A stretch of 64,000 nt of DNA from Actinomycetes bacterium (lineage in GTDB: Bacteria; Actinomycetota; Acidimicrobiia; Acidimicrobiales; Palsa-688), in assembly GCA_021838445.1 (NCBI GenBank), contig JAKCDU010000011.1, forward strand, positions 24,044 to 88,043. The letters are read 5' to 3'. Below the pieces are notes generated by a model. It did not search any database. It was given only the letters and a program-made list of their open reading frames with translations, and was not told the DNA's origin. A program made the position numbers and the translations under genes. This document shows positions 63,093-64,000 of this stretch, piece by piece. Numbering within the stretch: position 1 is the stretch's first letter; each line of letters begins with the position of its first letter.

Positions 63093-63974
63093 TTATGGCG
63101 TGCTCGGGGGTGTTCCCGTCAAAGCTCTCAGGGGTTCCCCAACCTCGAAGGAGGTGTACGACCGAGGTGGGGCGTCCCCCGCTTCTACCGCCCGATCCCA
63201 AGCCGCCGTCAGGCGTGGCTCATCGCTGGGGGTTGTGGCGAAGAACACGATGATGCTGTTCGACTGCACCGCAGGTCTGATCGATGTAACTCGCAGACCC
63301 ATATCTTCAAGCACGGCGGTCAACGCCGTGGGGGCGGATTTGGTCATAAGCGACTGAGCCAGCCGGTCAACCCACGCCCTCAACGTGGACCACGACACGG
63401 TGGCCGACTGGAAGCGGACGGACCCTCCGGGCGGGACCGATTCGACCAGTCGCTGGCGATCCGCGTTCGAGAGGGATGGAAGCGCCATTACCACGTACTG
63501 GCCTCCCTGGCGCTGATCAACCCACATGGCGCCCAGGTCGTCGCTAAGTTCGGAGACGAGCTGGCTTAGAGGTCCTTGCTGCTCCTGACGGCGACTGCGG
63601 GCTTCCATGTCGGCCAGCTCGTCGGGCGTCAGCGGCACGCCGAACCGGGTACCACCCGGATTGATCGCTGCGGCATAGGCGATGGCCTCGTCGCTGTCAT
63701 CTAGCCCGAATGACTGGCGGAACCGGCGGGAGTCCGAGAAGTCAGGCGGCGCCACAGGCACATACTGTCGGATCTGGAACAGCCTTGCTGCGCCCGGACG
63801 CCCGTGAGGAGCCGAGCCGAACGACGGTTCGGGCGCTCTGACGGCCAGGCGATGGATGAGGGAGGAGGCACAGAACGTGCGCCCAGAGCACGGACGTGAC
63901 CCTCTCGAGGTGCTGGCGCAGGCGATCGCGCCGCGCTGGTCGACAGCCCGGCCGAACGACGCTCCCGTCTGCAA
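63093..63974 (-). CDS. Hypothetical protein, probably 5'-truncated
   Basis: 293 residues in the full frame, but the first ~68 look non-coding (Arg/Ser/Pro rich). The convincing part begins near 63787 with LFQIRQYVPVAPPDFSD and continues LTPDELADMEARSRRQEQQG, VVMALPSLSNADRQRLVESV, and TALTAVLEDMGLRVTSIRPAV. It has the feel of a pre-region seen before secreted serine proteases, but no protease part is present. The right att-like repeat lies at 63968-63993, so the 5' end may be cut by the element. Function unknown. Confidence 0.45.
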   Translation of the reverse strand: MQTGASFGRAVDQRGAIACASTSRGSRPCSGRTFCASSLIHRLAVRAPEPSFGSAPHGRPGAARLFQIRQYVPVAPPDFSDSRRFRQSFGLDDSDEAIAYAAAINPGGTRFGVPLTPDELADMEARSRRQEQQGPLSQLVSELSDDLGAMWVDQRQGGQYVVMALPSLSNADRQRLVESVPPGGSVRFQSATVSWSTLRAWVDRLAQSLMTKSAPTALTAVLEDMGLRVTSIRPAVQSNSIIVFFATTPSDEPRLTAAWDRAVEAGDAPPRSYTSFEVGEPLRALTGTPPSTP

Positions 63975-63993
63975 CCCGTTTGCAACCGGACCG
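63968..63993. repeat. Right copy of 26-bp imperfect direct repeat, possible att site
   Basis: Matches 58757-58782 at 22 of 26 positions, identical in GTTTGCAACCGGA. It lies at the end of the window, about 5.2 kb from the left copy. Confidence 0.7.
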
Positions 63994-64000
63994 ATCGGAA

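Overview
The window is high-GC actinobacterial chromosome around the replication origin. GTG and TTG starts are common. The gene content is the origin neighbourhood shared by Actinobacteria: dnaA-dnaN-recF-dciA-gyrB-gyrA-DUF3566; rpsF-ssb-rpsR-rplI-dnaB; ponA-DUF5318-PadR-ino1; trxB-trxA, parB-parA-rsmG-jag-yidC-yidD-rnpA-rpmH; and crgA-pabA-pknB-pbpA-rodA-pstP-fhaB-fhaA. No gene is diagnostic of a genus. A deep-branching class such as Acidimicrobiia is my best guess, and it is an inference.

Layout. 1-10.9 kb (minus strand) holds a partial tandem-CsrA gene, DUF3566, gyrA, gyrB, dciA, recF, dnaN and dnaA. 10.9-11.3 kb is the likely oriC with several DnaA-box-like sites. 11.3-14.8 kb (plus) carries intein-split dnaB and an MT-A70 methyltransferase. 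14.9-16.6 kb (minus) has rplI, rpsR, ssb and rpsF. 16.9-26.4 kb has a secreted DUF192 protein, panB, a class A PBP, DUF5318, a PadR regulator, inositol-1-phosphate synthase, a methyltransferase, a DUF2510 protein and a CCA-adding-type enzyme. 26.5-35.9 kb has pilT, a GNAT enzyme, DUF6049, DegV, a membrane Ser/Thr kinase, trxB and trxA. 36-46.2 kb (mostly minus) has parB, parA, then a 4-kb insertion, then rsmG, jag, yidC, yidD, rnpA and rpmH. 46.4-50 kb has MscS, a peroxiredoxin and a thiolase. 50.2-58.6 kb has crgA, pabA and the PknB cell-wall/signalling operon, followed by tRNA-Leu(CAG). From 58.7 kb to the end is an accessory region with an integrase remnant, a helix-turn-helix gene, a Doc-type toxin-antitoxin pair and broken genes, bounded by a 26-bp imperfect direct repeat.

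How it works together. The core is replication initiation (DnaA, DnaN, RecF, DnaB, SSB, DciA-like, gyrase), origin segregation (ParA, ParB and two parS sites), ribosomal proteins, membrane insertion (YidC, YidD, Jag) and phospho-regulated peptidoglycan synthesis (PknB, PstP, FhaA, FhaB, RodA, PbpA, CrgA, PonA-like). A second transmembrane kinase lies where mycobacteria carry the MurJ-pseudokinase fusion.

Most notable. (1) rpmH lies wholly inside rnpA in another frame, with starts four bases apart, the arrangement known from Thermus. (2) A single polypeptide contains two tandem CsrA domains. (3) An IS256-type transposase is split by a shrunken group II intron remnant with recognisable 5' end, domain V and 3' junction. 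(4) That insertion separates parA from rsmG and lies between two parS copies. (5) A transmembrane kinase with an extracellular discoidin-like domain occupies the murJ position. (6) The dnaB intein has lost a catalytic Asp of its homing endonuclease.
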